A stretch of 64,000 nt of DNA from Amycolatopsis camponoti (GTDB taxonomy: Bacteria > Actinomycetota > Actinomycetes > Mycobacteriales > Pseudonocardiaceae): the NCBI RefSeq assembly GCF_902497555.1, contig NZ_CABVGP010000001.1, forward strand, positions 3,328,501-3,392,500, given 5' to 3'. Every line of letters begins with the position of its first letter. Position 1 is the stretch's first letter. Made by a program: the position numbers and the translations under genes. The notes beneath the pieces were generated by a model. That model made no database searches, was not told where the DNA came from, and was given only the letters and a program-made list of their open reading frames with translations. Of this stretch, positions 25,970 to 34,886 are shown in pieces.

Positions 25970-27136
25970 GTGTCCGGCGACGGTGCTCGGCAGCGAATCC
26001 CGGTGACGCAAGAGGTGTTCGGGCGCACGGAACTGGCCGCGCTCATGCGGCCGGCGATACCGGCGCTGGTGGACTGGATCGTGCGGGAGGTGTGGCGCGA
26101 GGTCCCGGTGTACGCCCGGCACGGCAACGTGACCCGCCACGGCGTCGAGTGCGCGGTGGTCCTCTTCGTCGATCTGGTCGCGGATCCGCTGGCTCCCCGG
26201 GACCGGCTGTACGAGACCTGCCGCCGCCTCGGCGCGGGCGAGGCGTACGAAGGCCGCAGCCTGGACGACCTCCAGGTGGCGTACCGGGTCGGCACGCGTG
26301 CGGGCTGGCGCTGGATCATGCGCCTGGGTCGCCGGCACCGGCTGTCGTCGGCGGTGATGGCGCGCCTGGCGGAAATGCTGTTCGGGTACGCGGACGAGCT
26401 GGCGCGGATGTCGATCCGCGGGCACCGCGAGGCACAGGGGGAGCTCGACGGCACGCGCGAGGCCCTGCGGCGGCGCCTGGTGCGGCTGGTGACCGGCCCG
26501 GTGGCGGTGACGGACGCGGTCCTCGCCGAACTCGCGGCGGCGGCCGGCTGGCCGGTACCCGGCGAGGTGGCGGCCGTCGTGCTCGAGTCGGCGGTGGAGC
26601 CGTCGTGGGGTCCCGAGGTGCTGGCCGACCTCGAGTCGTCGCAGCCTTACCTGGTCGTGCCGGCCCCGGTGGACGCGAGGTTCCTCGCCGCGCTCGGCGT
26701 CCGGGTCGCGGTGGGCCCGCCGGTTTCCCCTACGGCCGCGGCGCATTCCCTGCGCTGGGCGCGGACGACGGTGCGGCTGGTGGGCGACGGTGCGCTGCCG
26801 GACGCGCCGGTGACGTGGTGCGCGGCGCACCTGACGACGTTGTGGCTGCTCTGCGACTCGCCCCTCACCGACCAGGTGGCCCGGCAGGAGCTGGCCCCGC
26901 TGACGCGGTTCCCGGACCGCACGCGCCGGCGGCTCGGCGAGACTTTGCTGTCGTGGCTGGAGAACGGCGGCAACTCGGAGAAGATCGCGGTGGACCTTTC
27001 GGTGCACCCGCAGACCGTGCGGTACCGCGTGCGTCAGCTGAAGCAGGCGTTCGGGGAACGACTGGAGGATCCGGAGGCGCGCTTCGCCATGCAGGCGGCG
27101 TTGCGCGCTTCGGCCCTGCGCTCCCGGGGCGCGTGA
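25970..27136 (+). CDS. PucR-type transcriptional regulator
   Basis: 388 residues. The C-terminal HTH (TLLSWLENGGNSEKIAVDLSVHPQTVRYRVRQL) is nearly the same as in the regulator at 7591, and the N-terminal RsbRD-like region (AIPALVDWIVREVWREVPVYAR) has the same layout. The GTG at 25970 follows GGAGGGA; the frame continues upstream across the operator to 25838, which was rejected. With the other PucR it brackets the lipid locus. It is likely repressed by the divergent TetR, making a two-step circuit. The effector and targets are unknown. Confidence 0.85.
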   Translation: MSGDGARQRIPVTQEVFGRTELAALMRPAIPALVDWIVREVWREVPVYARHGNVTRHGVECAVVLFVDLVADPLAPRDRLYETCRRLGAGEAYEGRSLDDLQVAYRVGTRAGWRWIMRLGRRHRLSSAVMARLAEMLFGYADELARMSIRGHREAQGELDGTREALRRRLVRLVTGPVAVTDAVLAELAAAAGWPVPGEVAAVVLESAVEPSWGPEVLADLESSQPYLVVPAPVDARFLAALGVRVAVGPPVSPTAAAHSLRWARTTVRLVGDGALPDAPVTWCAAHLTTLWLLCDSPLTDQVARQELAPLTRFPDRTRRRLGETLLSWLENGGNSEKIAVDLSVHPQTVRYRVRQLKQAFGERLEDPEARFAMQAALRASALRSRGA

Positions 27137-27139
27137 CCG

Positions 27140-28198
27140 TCAGGTCGAGCGGAAGAGCAGCAAGCCGTTCACGCTCAACGTGCACGCGGCCGCCGGTCCG
27201 CCGGTGGCCACCGGGCGCGTGAGCCGGATTCCCGGCGCTCCGGCCCCCAGGGTGTGGCTGTCCGGCGTGCCCCACCCGGCCGGGTCGACCGGGTCCGGTG
27301 TGCCGGGCGCGAGCAGGGTCAGGTGGAGGGGCACGGACAAGGCCGGTTCGGTGTGGACCGTCACGGTCACGTCCTGGACGCCCGGCCGGGCGGACGGCAC
27401 GGCGTCCCACGACACCGACAGCGGCCCGAATCTCGTCGGTCCGGGCCCGGGCGGGCGGATCTCCAGCCGGCCGGTGGTGACCAGGCGATCGCCGGAGTCG
27501 GCCTCTTCGGGTTCGAGGAAGTCCAGGGCGGGCTCCGGGACGCGGCCGGCGCCGAGGGCCTCGCCGAGGTCGCGGGCTTCGGCGAGCAGCCCGAGAGCGA
27601 GGTCCGACACCTCCGACGCCGCGTCGAGCAGCTCGTCCGCCAGCTCGTCGACCCGCTCCTCGCGCCGCGACCGGAAGCCCGCCCGGCCGGACTTCGCGAG
27701 CCGCTCCCGGGCGCGCTCGTAGACCCCGGGGCCGACCAGCGGCATCGTGGCGAGCAGCGCTTCGAGCGCGGATCTGCCGAGCAGCCGCCACGCGATCAGC
27801 CCCGTCTCCGTCCGGCCCAAGGCGATGGCGCACAGCACCAGGTACCGCTCGGCCACCGCGATCTGCAGCGGGGACCGGGCCGAGGCGCTCGCGTCCCGGA
27901 ACAGGTCGCGCGCGCGGACCAGCTCGTCGGCCCGCACGCGCGGGTCGACGGTCGCGCCGGCGTCGAGCAGGGTGCGCTGCCCGGCGCCGATCGCGGCCGC
28001 ATACCGCTGCTCCAACACCTCGTCGAGGCGGCTCTCGATCCCGGTGAGCTTCTCGGCGAGCCGGTCCTCGCTCGCCGAGAGCGCGCCGACCAGCTCGGCG
28101 GACAGGCTGCCGAGCTCCTGGTTGCCGGTGAGGGCGCCGATCAGGCCGGAAATTCCGTACTTCGCGGCGATCATCGTGATCGCGGTCAGCGGCTCCAC
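27140..28198 (-). CDS. Unrecognised 352-residue protein
   Basis: I do not recognise this family. The N-terminus has a short hydrophobic stretch (AITMIAAKYGISGLIGALTG). It is followed by a long helical, charged region (about residues 30-200) rich in Glu, Arg, Ala and Leu, with coiled-coil character around SASEDRLAEKLTGIESRLDEVLEQ. The last ~130 residues are Pro/Gly/Thr-rich and probably beta-structured. There is no catalytic motif or cleavable signal. Codon bias and third-position GC match the neighbours, and the opposite frames are shadows. It starts with GTG 28198 and converges on the PucR gene with a 3-bp gap. Confidence 0.6.
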   Translation of the reverse strand: MEPLTAITMIAAKYGISGLIGALTGNQELGSLSAELVGALSASEDRLAEKLTGIESRLDEVLEQRYAAAIGAGQRTLLDAGATVDPRVRADELVRARDLFRDASASARSPLQIAVAERYLVLCAIALGRTETGLIAWRLLGRSALEALLATMPLVGPGVYERARERLAKSGRAGFRSRREERVDELADELLDAASEVSDLALGLLAEARDLGEALGAGRVPEPALDFLEPEEADSGDRLVTTGRLEIRPPGPGPTRFGPLSVSWDAVPSARPGVQDVTVTVHTEPALSVPLHLTLLAPGTPDPVDPAGWGTPDSHTLGAGAPGIRLTRPVATGGPAAACTLSVNGLLLFRST

Positions 28199-28247
28199 CC
28201 GGCACAGCCTAAGGACCCCGGCGGACGTTGTCCCCGGAGCCGTCAGC

Positions 28248-29102
<855 letters not shown>

Positions 29103-29146
29103 CTGCTGCTCCTCGCTCTCGATGTGCTTACCCTCAGACTGTACTA

Positions 29147-29159
29147 ACTTTTCGAAAGT
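29147..29159. promoter_or_regulatory. Dyad in the HxlR/quinone-reductase promoter gap
   Basis: ACTTT-TCG-AAAGT, 5-bp arms, inside an AT-rich 118-bp gap between the divergent starts. It is a plausible binding site for the HxlR regulator. Confidence 0.4.
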
Positions 29160-29220
29160 GCAAACTCTTGGTGAGCTTCCTCACCTGGGTCTTCGTCGCC
29201 GGCGAGGTACCGTTGAGGGC

Positions 29221-29625
29221 ATGAGCGAGGCGCCGGAATGGCTGGACGAGCACGGGCAGGTGCTGTTCGACGTGTTCGCCCAGGCGTGCACGTCCCGGGC
29301 GACGCTCGAGCACATCACCGGCCGGTGGGGGATCCTGGCGATGGCCGCCCTCCACGACGGCACGCTCCGCTTCAACGCGTTGCGCCGCAGGGTGTCGGGC
29401 GTGAGCGAGAAGATGCTCGCCCAGACCCTGCAGGCCCTCGAGCGCGACGGCTTCGTGCACCGCGAGGCCCAGCCGACGATCCCGCCGAAGGTGGAGTACA
29501 GCTTGACCCCGCGCGGCCGCCGCACGGCGGCACTGCTGCTGGCACTGATCGAGGACGTCGAGGGGCAGATGCCCGAGGTGATGGCGGCCAACGCGGAGTA
29601 CGACGCCGCGAAGCGCGATTCGTAA
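29221..29625 (+). CDS. HxlR-family regulator, QorR-like redox sensor
   Basis: 134 residues. Winged-helix MarR/HxlR fold: ITGRWGILAMAALHDGTLRFNALRRRVSGVSEKMLAQTLQALERDGFVHREA. It has a single cysteine, Cys23, just before the first DNA-binding helix. In QorR of Corynebacterium a single N-terminal cysteine senses oxidants, so redox control of the divergent quinone reductase is inferred. ATG 29221 has TTGAGGG just upstream. Confidence 0.85.
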   Translation: MSEAPEWLDEHGQVLFDVFAQACTSRATLEHITGRWGILAMAALHDGTLRFNALRRRVSGVSEKMLAQTLQALERDGFVHREAQPTIPPKVEYSLTPRGRRTAALLLALIEDVEGQMPEVMAANAEYDAAKRDS

Positions 29626-29685
29626 TGCGTTCCAGGGTGTGTATCGAAGTCGGCGTCGATGTCCGGCTTGGACTGCTGGGGCGTG

Positions 29686-29731
29686 GTCGTGAGTGAGAAA
29701 CAGTGTTCTAACCCTGTTTCTCACTCACGAC
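29686..29731. repeat. 46-bp palindromic element, copy 2, intergenic
   Basis: Same palindrome as at 16087, with 22-bp arms and one mismatch near the centre. The similarity to the copy at 58140 extends beyond the palindrome on both sides: GGCGTG to the left, and to the right a ~20-bp segment CGTC-x-GGGACTCG-x-GAGCCGG, so the repeated unit is about 75-80 bp. It lies in the 245-bp gap between the HxlR gene and the steroid operon. Confidence 0.93.
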
Positions 29732-29845
29732 CGTCGGGGACTCGAGAGCCGGGCCGCGGTTGCCGAACGGTTCTGACCGACTTCGATACAGGCCCTGGTC
29801 GGTCCGGGGCTCATCGATCCCGGCCGGGCGCGCCTTGCCCAAAGT

Positions 29846-29863
29846 TGGAACGTGTTCTAGTTT
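29846..29863 (+). promoter_or_regulatory. KstR-type box overlapping a -10 element
   Basis: TGGAACGTGTTCTA (29846-29859) matches the KstR consensus TnnAACnnGTTnnA at every fixed position. The overlapping TAGTTT (29858-29863) fits an actinobacterial -10, placing the transcript start at or next to the GTG at 29871, so the mRNA is probably leaderless. A repressor on this box would block the operon directly. Confidence 0.7.
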
Positions 29864-29870
29864 TGGACAC

Positions 29871-30638
29871 GTGACGACCGATCTCGGCCTGACGGGCACC
29901 GTGGTGCTGGTGACCGGCGGCGTTCGCGGCGTGGGCCGCGGCATCGCCGACGTCTTCCTCGCCCAGGGCGCCCACGTCGTGGTCTGCGCGCGCCACGAAG
30001 CACCGACGGACGCCGAGTTCCACGTCTGTGATGTCCGGGACGAGACGCAGGTCGAAACCTTGGTCCAGCGGATCGTCGCCGACCACGGCCGCCTCGACGT
30101 CGTCGTCAACAACGCCGGCGGTGCCCCCCACTCTCCGGCCGCCACCGCCTCGCCCCGGCTGCACGACAAGATCGTCCAGCTGAACCTGCTCGCGCCACTG
30201 CTGGTCTCGCAGCACGCCAACGCCGTGATGCAGCGCCAGGACACCGGCGGCTCCATCGTGATGATCTCCAGTGTCAGCGGCACCCGCGCGTCGCCCGGGA
30301 CCGCCGCCTACGGGGCCGCCAAGGCCGGGCTCGACAACCTCACCGCCAGCCTCGCCGTCGAGTGGGCGCCCAAGGTGCGGGTCAACGCCCTGGACGTCGG
30401 CATGGTGCGCACCGAGCAGGCCCACCTGCACTACGGCAGCGAGGCCGCCATCGAAGCCGTCGGCAAGACCGTGCCGCTCGGGCGGCTCGCCGAGCCCAGG
30501 GAGGTCGGCGCCTGCGCCGCTTTCCTCGCCTCCGGCCTCGCTTCCTACGTCTCCGGCGCCACCCTGCGCGTCCACGGCGGGGGTGAGGTCCCGGCGTTCC
30601 TCGCCGCGGCCGACGTCAACCACCAGGAGGATTCGTGA
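29871..30638 (+). CDS. Short-chain dehydrogenase/reductase of the steroid-ring (HIP) cluster
   Basis: 255 residues. Classical SDR: TGGVRGVGRGIA cofactor loop, NNAGG, catalytic Ser in MISSVSG, YGAAK with Tyr and Lys, and a C-terminal VSGATLRVHGGG. It is first in an operon matching the Mycobacterium tuberculosis KstR2 regulon; the two SDRs here correspond in position to Rv3549c/Rv3548c. It probably oxidises or reduces a hydroxyl/keto group on a CoA-bound HIP intermediate. The GTG at 29871 is chosen over upstream starts because the KstR box and -10 end there and no ribosome site is visible. It overlaps the next gene (GTGA). Confidence 0.85.
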   Translation: MTTDLGLTGTVVLVTGGVRGVGRGIADVFLAQGAHVVVCARHEAPTDAEFHVCDVRDETQVETLVQRIVADHGRLDVVVNNAGGAPHSPAATASPRLHDKIVQLNLLAPLLVSQHANAVMQRQDTGGSIVMISSVSGTRASPGTAAYGAAKAGLDNLTASLAVEWAPKVRVNALDVGMVRTEQAHLHYGSEAAIEAVGKTVPLGRLAEPREVGACAAFLASGLASYVSGATLRVHGGGEVPAFLAAADVNHQEDS

Positions 30639-31513
30639 GCAGGTTGTGCCAGGACCGGGTGGTCGTGGTGACCGGCGCCGGCCGCGGCATCGGGCGCGCC
30701 CACGCGCTCGCCTTCGCCGCCGAGGGCGCGCCGGTGGTGGTGAACGACGTCGACGCGGACGCCACCGCCGCGGTCGTCGCCGAGATCGAGGCGCTGGGCG
30801 GGCAAGCGGTGGCGAACACCTCCGACGTCGCCGACTGGGCGGGGGCGAAGACCCTCATCGATACCGCGCTGGCGCACTTCGGCCGCTTGGACGTGCTGGT
30901 CAACAACGCGGGATTCGTCCGCGACCGGATGCTGGTCAACCTCGGCGAGGACGAGTGGGACGCGGTCGTCCGCGTGCACCTCAAAGGCCACTTCGCCCCG
31001 CTGAGGCACGCCGCCGAGCACTGGCGGGCCGAGGCGAAAGCCGGGCACACCCCGAGCGCGCGGGTGATCAACACCAGTTCGGGCGCCGGGTTGCTGGGCA
31101 GTGTCGGCCAGGGCAACTACTCGGCCGCGAAGGCGGGTATCGCCGGACTGACCGTCGTGGCGGCGGCCGAGCTGGCGCGCTACGGGGTGACGGTGAACGC
31201 GATCGCGCCGGCCGCGCGGACCCGGATGACGGAGGCGGTGTTCGCGTCGATGGCGCGTCCGGACGACGGGTTCGACGCGATGGCGCCGGAGAACGTCTCG
31301 CCGCTGGTGGTCTGGCTGGGCAGCGAGGAGTCCGCGCACGTCACCGGCCGCGTCTTCGAAGTCGAGGGCGGCAAGGTGTCGCTCGCCCAGGCGTGGCGCC
31401 ACGGCCCGGTCGTGGACAAGGGCGGCCGCTGGGACCCGGCCGAACTCGGCCCGGTGGTGAAGGACCTGCTCGAGCGCGCGCCCGAGCCCGAACCGGTCTA
31501 CGGAGCGAGCTGA
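30635..31513 (+). CDS. Short-chain dehydrogenase, second SDR of the HIP operon
   Basis: 292 residues. TGAGRGIGRAHALAFAAEGA cofactor loop, NNAGFVRD, catalytic Ser in NTSSGAG, and YSAAK. The long C-terminal tail (VEGGKVSLAQAWRHGPVVDKGGRWD) is shared with SDRs of peroxisomal multifunctional type and with Rv3548c-like proteins. CAGGAGGA lies 5 nt before GTG 30635. Its role in the pathway is inferred from position only: 3-hydroxyacyl-CoA-type oxidation of a ring-derived intermediate. Confidence 0.83.
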   Translation: MSRLCQDRVVVVTGAGRGIGRAHALAFAAEGAPVVVNDVDADATAAVVAEIEALGGQAVANTSDVADWAGAKTLIDTALAHFGRLDVLVNNAGFVRDRMLVNLGEDEWDAVVRVHLKGHFAPLRHAAEHWRAEAKAGHTPSARVINTSSGAGLLGSVGQGNYSAAKAGIAGLTVVAAAELARYGVTVNAIAPAARTRMTEAVFASMARPDDGFDAMAPENVSPLVVWLGSEESAHVTGRVFEVEGGKVSLAQAWRHGPVVDKGGRWDPAELGPVVKDLLERAPEPEPVYGAS

Positions 31514-32253
31514 TGGGCATCCTCACCAAGCGCGACGGCCACGTCGAGGTCGTCACGGTCGACTTCCCGCCGGTCAACGCGCTGCCCGTGCGCGGCTGGT
31601 TCGACCTCGCGGACGCGCTGAAGAAGGCCGGCGAAGACCCGGACGTCCACGTCGTCGTGCTCCGCGCGGAAGGCCGGGGCTTCAACGCCGGCGTCGACAT
31701 CAAGGAGATCCAGCGCAGCGCCGGGTACGACGCGCTCGTCGGGGCGAACAAAGGCTGTTACGCGGCGTTCGGCGCGGTCTACGACTGCGCGGTGCCGGTC
31801 GTCGCGGCGGTGCACGGCTTCTGCCTCGGCGGCGGCATCGGGCTGGCCGGCAACGCCGACGTCGTCATCGCCTCCGACGACGCCACCTTCGGCGTCCCGG
31901 AGGTCGAACGCGGCGCCCTCGGTGCGGCGACCCACCTGGCCCGGCTGGTTCCGCAGCACCTCATGCGCACCCTCTACTTCACAGCGCGCACCATCACTGC
32001 CGCCGAGCTGCACACCCACGGCTCGGTCTACCAGGTCGTGCCGCGCGCGGAGCTGGACGACGCCGCGCTGGCCATCGCCCGCGACATCGCGAAGAAGGAC
32101 CCGCGGGTGATCCGGGCCGCGAAAGAGGCCCTGAACGGCATCGACACCCAGCAGGTGCACCGCAGCTACCGGTTCGAGCAGGGCTTCACCTTCGAGCTCA
32201 ACCTGCTCGGCGCGTCCGACGAAGCCCGCGAGGAGTTCTTGAATGGCCGATAA
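31513..32253 (+). CDS. echA20: EchA20-type crotonase, ring-opening hydrolase of steroid catabolism
   Basis: 246 residues, crotonase fold. Oxyanion-hole segments NAGVDIKEIQ and GFCLGGGIGLAGNADVVIAS are present. The fold, the size and the position immediately before ipdA identify it with EchA20, which in M. tuberculosis hydrolyses the bicyclic HIEC-CoA and opens the ring before IpdAB acts. The start ATG overlaps the SDR stop (TGATG), and the gene overlaps ipdA by 11 bp. Confidence 0.85.
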   Translation: MGILTKRDGHVEVVTVDFPPVNALPVRGWFDLADALKKAGEDPDVHVVVLRAEGRGFNAGVDIKEIQRSAGYDALVGANKGCYAAFGAVYDCAVPVVAAVHGFCLGGGIGLAGNADVVIASDDATFGVPEVERGALGAATHLARLVPQHLMRTLYFTARTITAAELHTHGSVYQVVPRAELDDAALAIARDIAKKDPRVIRAAKEALNGIDTQQVHRSYRFEQGFTFELNLLGASDEAREEFLNGR

Positions 32254-33106
32254 GCGCACGACCGCCGACGAGGTCGCGGCGGAGCTGCGGGACGGCATGA
32301 CGATCGGCATCGGCGGCTGGGGCTCCCGGCGCAAGCCGATGGCGCTGGTCCGCGCGATCCTCCGCACGTCCGTCAAGGACCTGACCGTGGTCTCCTACGG
32401 TGGCCCCGACGTCGGCCTGCTCTGCGCGGCCGGCAAGGTGAAACGCGTCGTGTTCGGGTTCGTCACGCTCGACTCGATCCCGTTCGACCCGTGGTTCGGC
32501 CGCGCCCGCGAGACCGGCGCGATCGCCGTCACCGAGTACGACGAGGGCATGTTCGGCGCGGCGCTTTCGGCCGCGGCGCAACGGCTTCCGTTCCTCCCGA
32601 TGCGCGCGGGGCTCGGCTCGGAGGTGATGCGCGCGAACCCGGACCTGCGCACCGTGCGCTCGCCGTACGCCGACGGCGAGGAGCTGGTCGCGGTGCCGGC
32701 GCGGCACCTCGACGTCGCGCTCGTGCACCTCAACCGCGCCGACGCCCGCGGCAACGCCCAGTACCTCGGCCCGGACCCCTACTTCGACGACCTGTTCTGC
32801 CTGGCCGCGGAAAAGCGGTTCGTGTCGGTGGAGAAGGTCGTCGACACGCCCGAGCTGATGGCGGGCGGGCCGGTGCAGTCGCTGCTGCTCAACCGGGGCG
32901 CGGTCGACGGCGTCGTCGAGGCGCCGCGCGGCGCGCACTTCACCACGGCCGTGCCGGACTACGGCCGGGACGAGCGCTTCCAGCGTCACTACGCCGCCTG
33001 TGCCAAGGATCCCGGCGCGTGGCCGGGATTCGTGGACCGGTTCCTCTCCGGCGACGAACGCACCTATCTGTCCGAAGTGGACAAGTTCGAGGCGGAGGCG
33101 GCATGA
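32243..33106 (+). CDS. ipdA: COCHEA-CoA hydrolase subunit alpha (CoA-transferase fold)
   Basis: 287 residues, CoA-transferase family I alpha fold. GMTIGIGGWGSRRKPMALVRAILR at the N-terminus and the GNAQYLGPDPYFDDLF segment are characteristic of IpdA, which with IpdB hydrolytically opens the last steroid ring (ring C) of COCHEA-CoA. Unlike true CoA transferases, IpdAB is a hydrolase. Start ATG 32243 lies inside the end of echA20; its stop overlaps ipdB (ATGA). Subunit pairing in this order is conserved in steroid-degrading actinobacteria. Confidence 0.9.
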   Translation: MADKRTTADEVAAELRDGMTIGIGGWGSRRKPMALVRAILRTSVKDLTVVSYGGPDVGLLCAAGKVKRVVFGFVTLDSIPFDPWFGRARETGAIAVTEYDEGMFGAALSAAAQRLPFLPMRAGLGSEVMRANPDLRTVRSPYADGEELVAVPARHLDVALVHLNRADARGNAQYLGPDPYFDDLFCLAAEKRFVSVEKVVDTPELMAGGPVQSLLLNRGAVDGVVEAPRGAHFTTAVPDYGRDERFQRHYAACAKDPGAWPGFVDRFLSGDERTYLSEVDKFEAEAA

Positions 33107-33834
33107 GCGCGACCCGGGCCGAGATCGCGGTGGTGGCGATGGCCGAGGTGTTCCGCGGCGACGGCGAGATCGTCGTCAGCCCGATGGGCCTGCTGCCACA
33201 GCTCGGCGCGAAGCTCGCGCGGCTGACGTTCGAACCCGATCTGCTGATGTCCGACGGCGAGGCCTACCTGGTCACCACGGACGGCGTCGTCGAGGGATGG
33301 CAGCCGTTCCGGAAGATGCTCGACACGATCGTGCCGCACGGCCGCCGGCACGTCGTCATGGGCGCCAACCAGATCGACCGGTACGGCAACCAGAACATCT
33401 CCGCCATCGGCGACCACGCGCGGCCGAAGAAGCAGCTCCTGGGCGTGCGGGGCGCGCCGGGCAACACCGTCAACCACCGCACCAGCTACTGGGTGCCGCG
33501 GCACAGCGCCCGAGTTTTCGTGGACACCGTGGACGTCGTTTCGGGCGTGGGCTACGACAACGCGGCCAAGGCGGGCCCGTCGGCGGAGAAGTTCCACGAC
33601 GTGTACCGCGTGGTCACGAACCTCGGCGTCTTCGACTTCGGTGGTCCCGAGCACGCGATGCGGGCGGTGTCGCTGCACCCCGGCGTCACCGCCGACGAGG
33701 TCGCGGCGGCGACCACGTTCGAGATCGACTTCGGCGGCGCCGGGACCAGCCGCGAGCCGACCGACGACGAGCTGCGGCTCATCCGCGAGGTCGTGGACCC
33801 GAAGAGCTTGCGCGACAAGGAAGTCCCGGCGTGA
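33103..33834 (+). CDS. ipdB: COCHEA-CoA hydrolase subunit beta (CoA-transferase fold)
   Basis: 243 residues, CoA-transferase beta fold. Key stretches: SPMGLLPQLGAKLARLTFEPDL, GANQIDRYGNQNIS, GAPGNTVNHRTSYW and the C-terminal HPGVTADEVAAATTFEIDF. It partners IpdA in steroid ring C opening. ATGA overlap with ipdA and GTGA overlap with ipdC. Confidence 0.9.
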   Translation: MSATRAEIAVVAMAEVFRGDGEIVVSPMGLLPQLGAKLARLTFEPDLLMSDGEAYLVTTDGVVEGWQPFRKMLDTIVPHGRRHVVMGANQIDRYGNQNISAIGDHARPKKQLLGVRGAPGNTVNHRTSYWVPRHSARVFVDTVDVVSGVGYDNAAKAGPSAEKFHDVYRVVTNLGVFDFGGPEHAMRAVSLHPGVTADEVAAATTFEIDFGGAGTSREPTDDELRLIREVVDPKSLRDKEVPA

Positions 33835-34886
33835 AGACGGCGCTGACCCGGCTCGTCGGCGTCGAGCACCCGGTCGTGCAGACCGGGATGGGCTGGGTCG
33901 CCGGCCCGCGGCTCGTCTCGGCGACCGCCGAGGCGGGCGCGCTCGGCATCCTCGCGTCGGCCACGATGACCTTCGGCGAGCTGGAAGCGGCGATCGCCGA
34001 AGTCAAGAAGCGCACGGAGAAGCCGTTCGGGGTCAACCTCCGCGCCGACGCGGCCGACGCCGGTGACCGCGTCGACCTGCTGATCCGCGAGGGCGTCAAG
34101 GTGGCGTCGTTCGCGCTCGCGCCGCGCAAGGAGATGATCGCCAAGCTGCGGGACCACGGGATCGTCGTCATCCCGTCGATCGGCGCCGCGCGGCACGCCG
34201 AGAAGGTCGCCGCGTGGGGCGCCGACGCCGTCATCGTCCAGGGCGGTGAGGGCGGCGGGCACACCGGGGGAGTGGCCACCACGCTGCTGCTGCCGTCGGT
34301 GCTGGACGTCGTCGACATCCCGGTCGTCGCCGCCGGCGGGTTCTTCGACGGCCGCGGCCTGGCGGCGGCGCTGGCCTACGGCGCGGCCGGGGTGGCGATG
34401 GGCACCCGGTTCCTGCTGAGCAAGGAGAGCACGGTCCCCGACGACGTCAAGCGCGTGTACCTCGAGCAGGGTCTCACCGGGACGGTCGTCACCCGGCGCG
34501 TCGACGGGATGCCGCACCGGGTCCTGCGCACCGATCTCGTCGAGAAGCTCGAACGCACCGGGCGCCTGCGCGGCCTCGCGCAGGCCGCGCGGAACGCCCT
34601 GCGCTTCCGGAATATCACCGGACTGTCCCCGGTTGCCATGGTCAAAGAAGGCCTTGCGATGAAGCACGGCAACGATCTGACCTGGAGTCAGCTGGTCATG
34701 GCGGCCAACACCCCGATGCTGTTGCGGGCGGGGCTGGTCGAAGGCCGGACGGACGCCGGAGTGCTAGCGTCGGGACAGGTGGTGGGCATGATCCACGACT
34801 TGCCCACGGTGGCCGGGATCGTCGAGGGCACAGTGGCCGAGGCAGGTGAGATTCTCCACCGTCTTGGCCGGCAAACGGGAGGATGA
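33831..34886 (+). CDS. ipdC: IpdC, NMO-like FMN-dependent enzyme of HIP catabolism
   Basis: 351 residues. TIM-barrel nitronate-monooxygenase-like flavoprotein: VQTGMGWVAGPRLVSATAEAGALGILAS, then VIVQGGEGGGHTGG and VVAAGGFFDGRGLAAALAYGAAGVAMGTRFLLSKES phosphate-binding stretches for FMN. Adjacency to ipdAB identifies it as IpdC, required for processing the CoA thioester of the two-ring steroid remnant. True nitronate oxygenation is not implied. It starts with GTG 33831 inside the ipdB stop; its own stop lies next to the fgd GTG. Confidence 0.87.
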   Translation: MKTALTRLVGVEHPVVQTGMGWVAGPRLVSATAEAGALGILASATMTFGELEAAIAEVKKRTEKPFGVNLRADAADAGDRVDLLIREGVKVASFALAPRKEMIAKLRDHGIVVIPSIGAARHAEKVAAWGADAVIVQGGEGGGHTGGVATTLLLPSVLDVVDIPVVAAGGFFDGRGLAAALAYGAAGVAMGTRFLLSKESTVPDDVKRVYLEQGLTGTVVTRRVDGMPHRVLRTDLVEKLERTGRLRGLAQAARNALRFRNITGLSPVAMVKEGLAMKHGNDLTWSQLVMAANTPMLLRAGLVEGRTDAGVLASGQVVGMIHDLPTVAGIVEGTVAEAGEILHRLGRQTGG

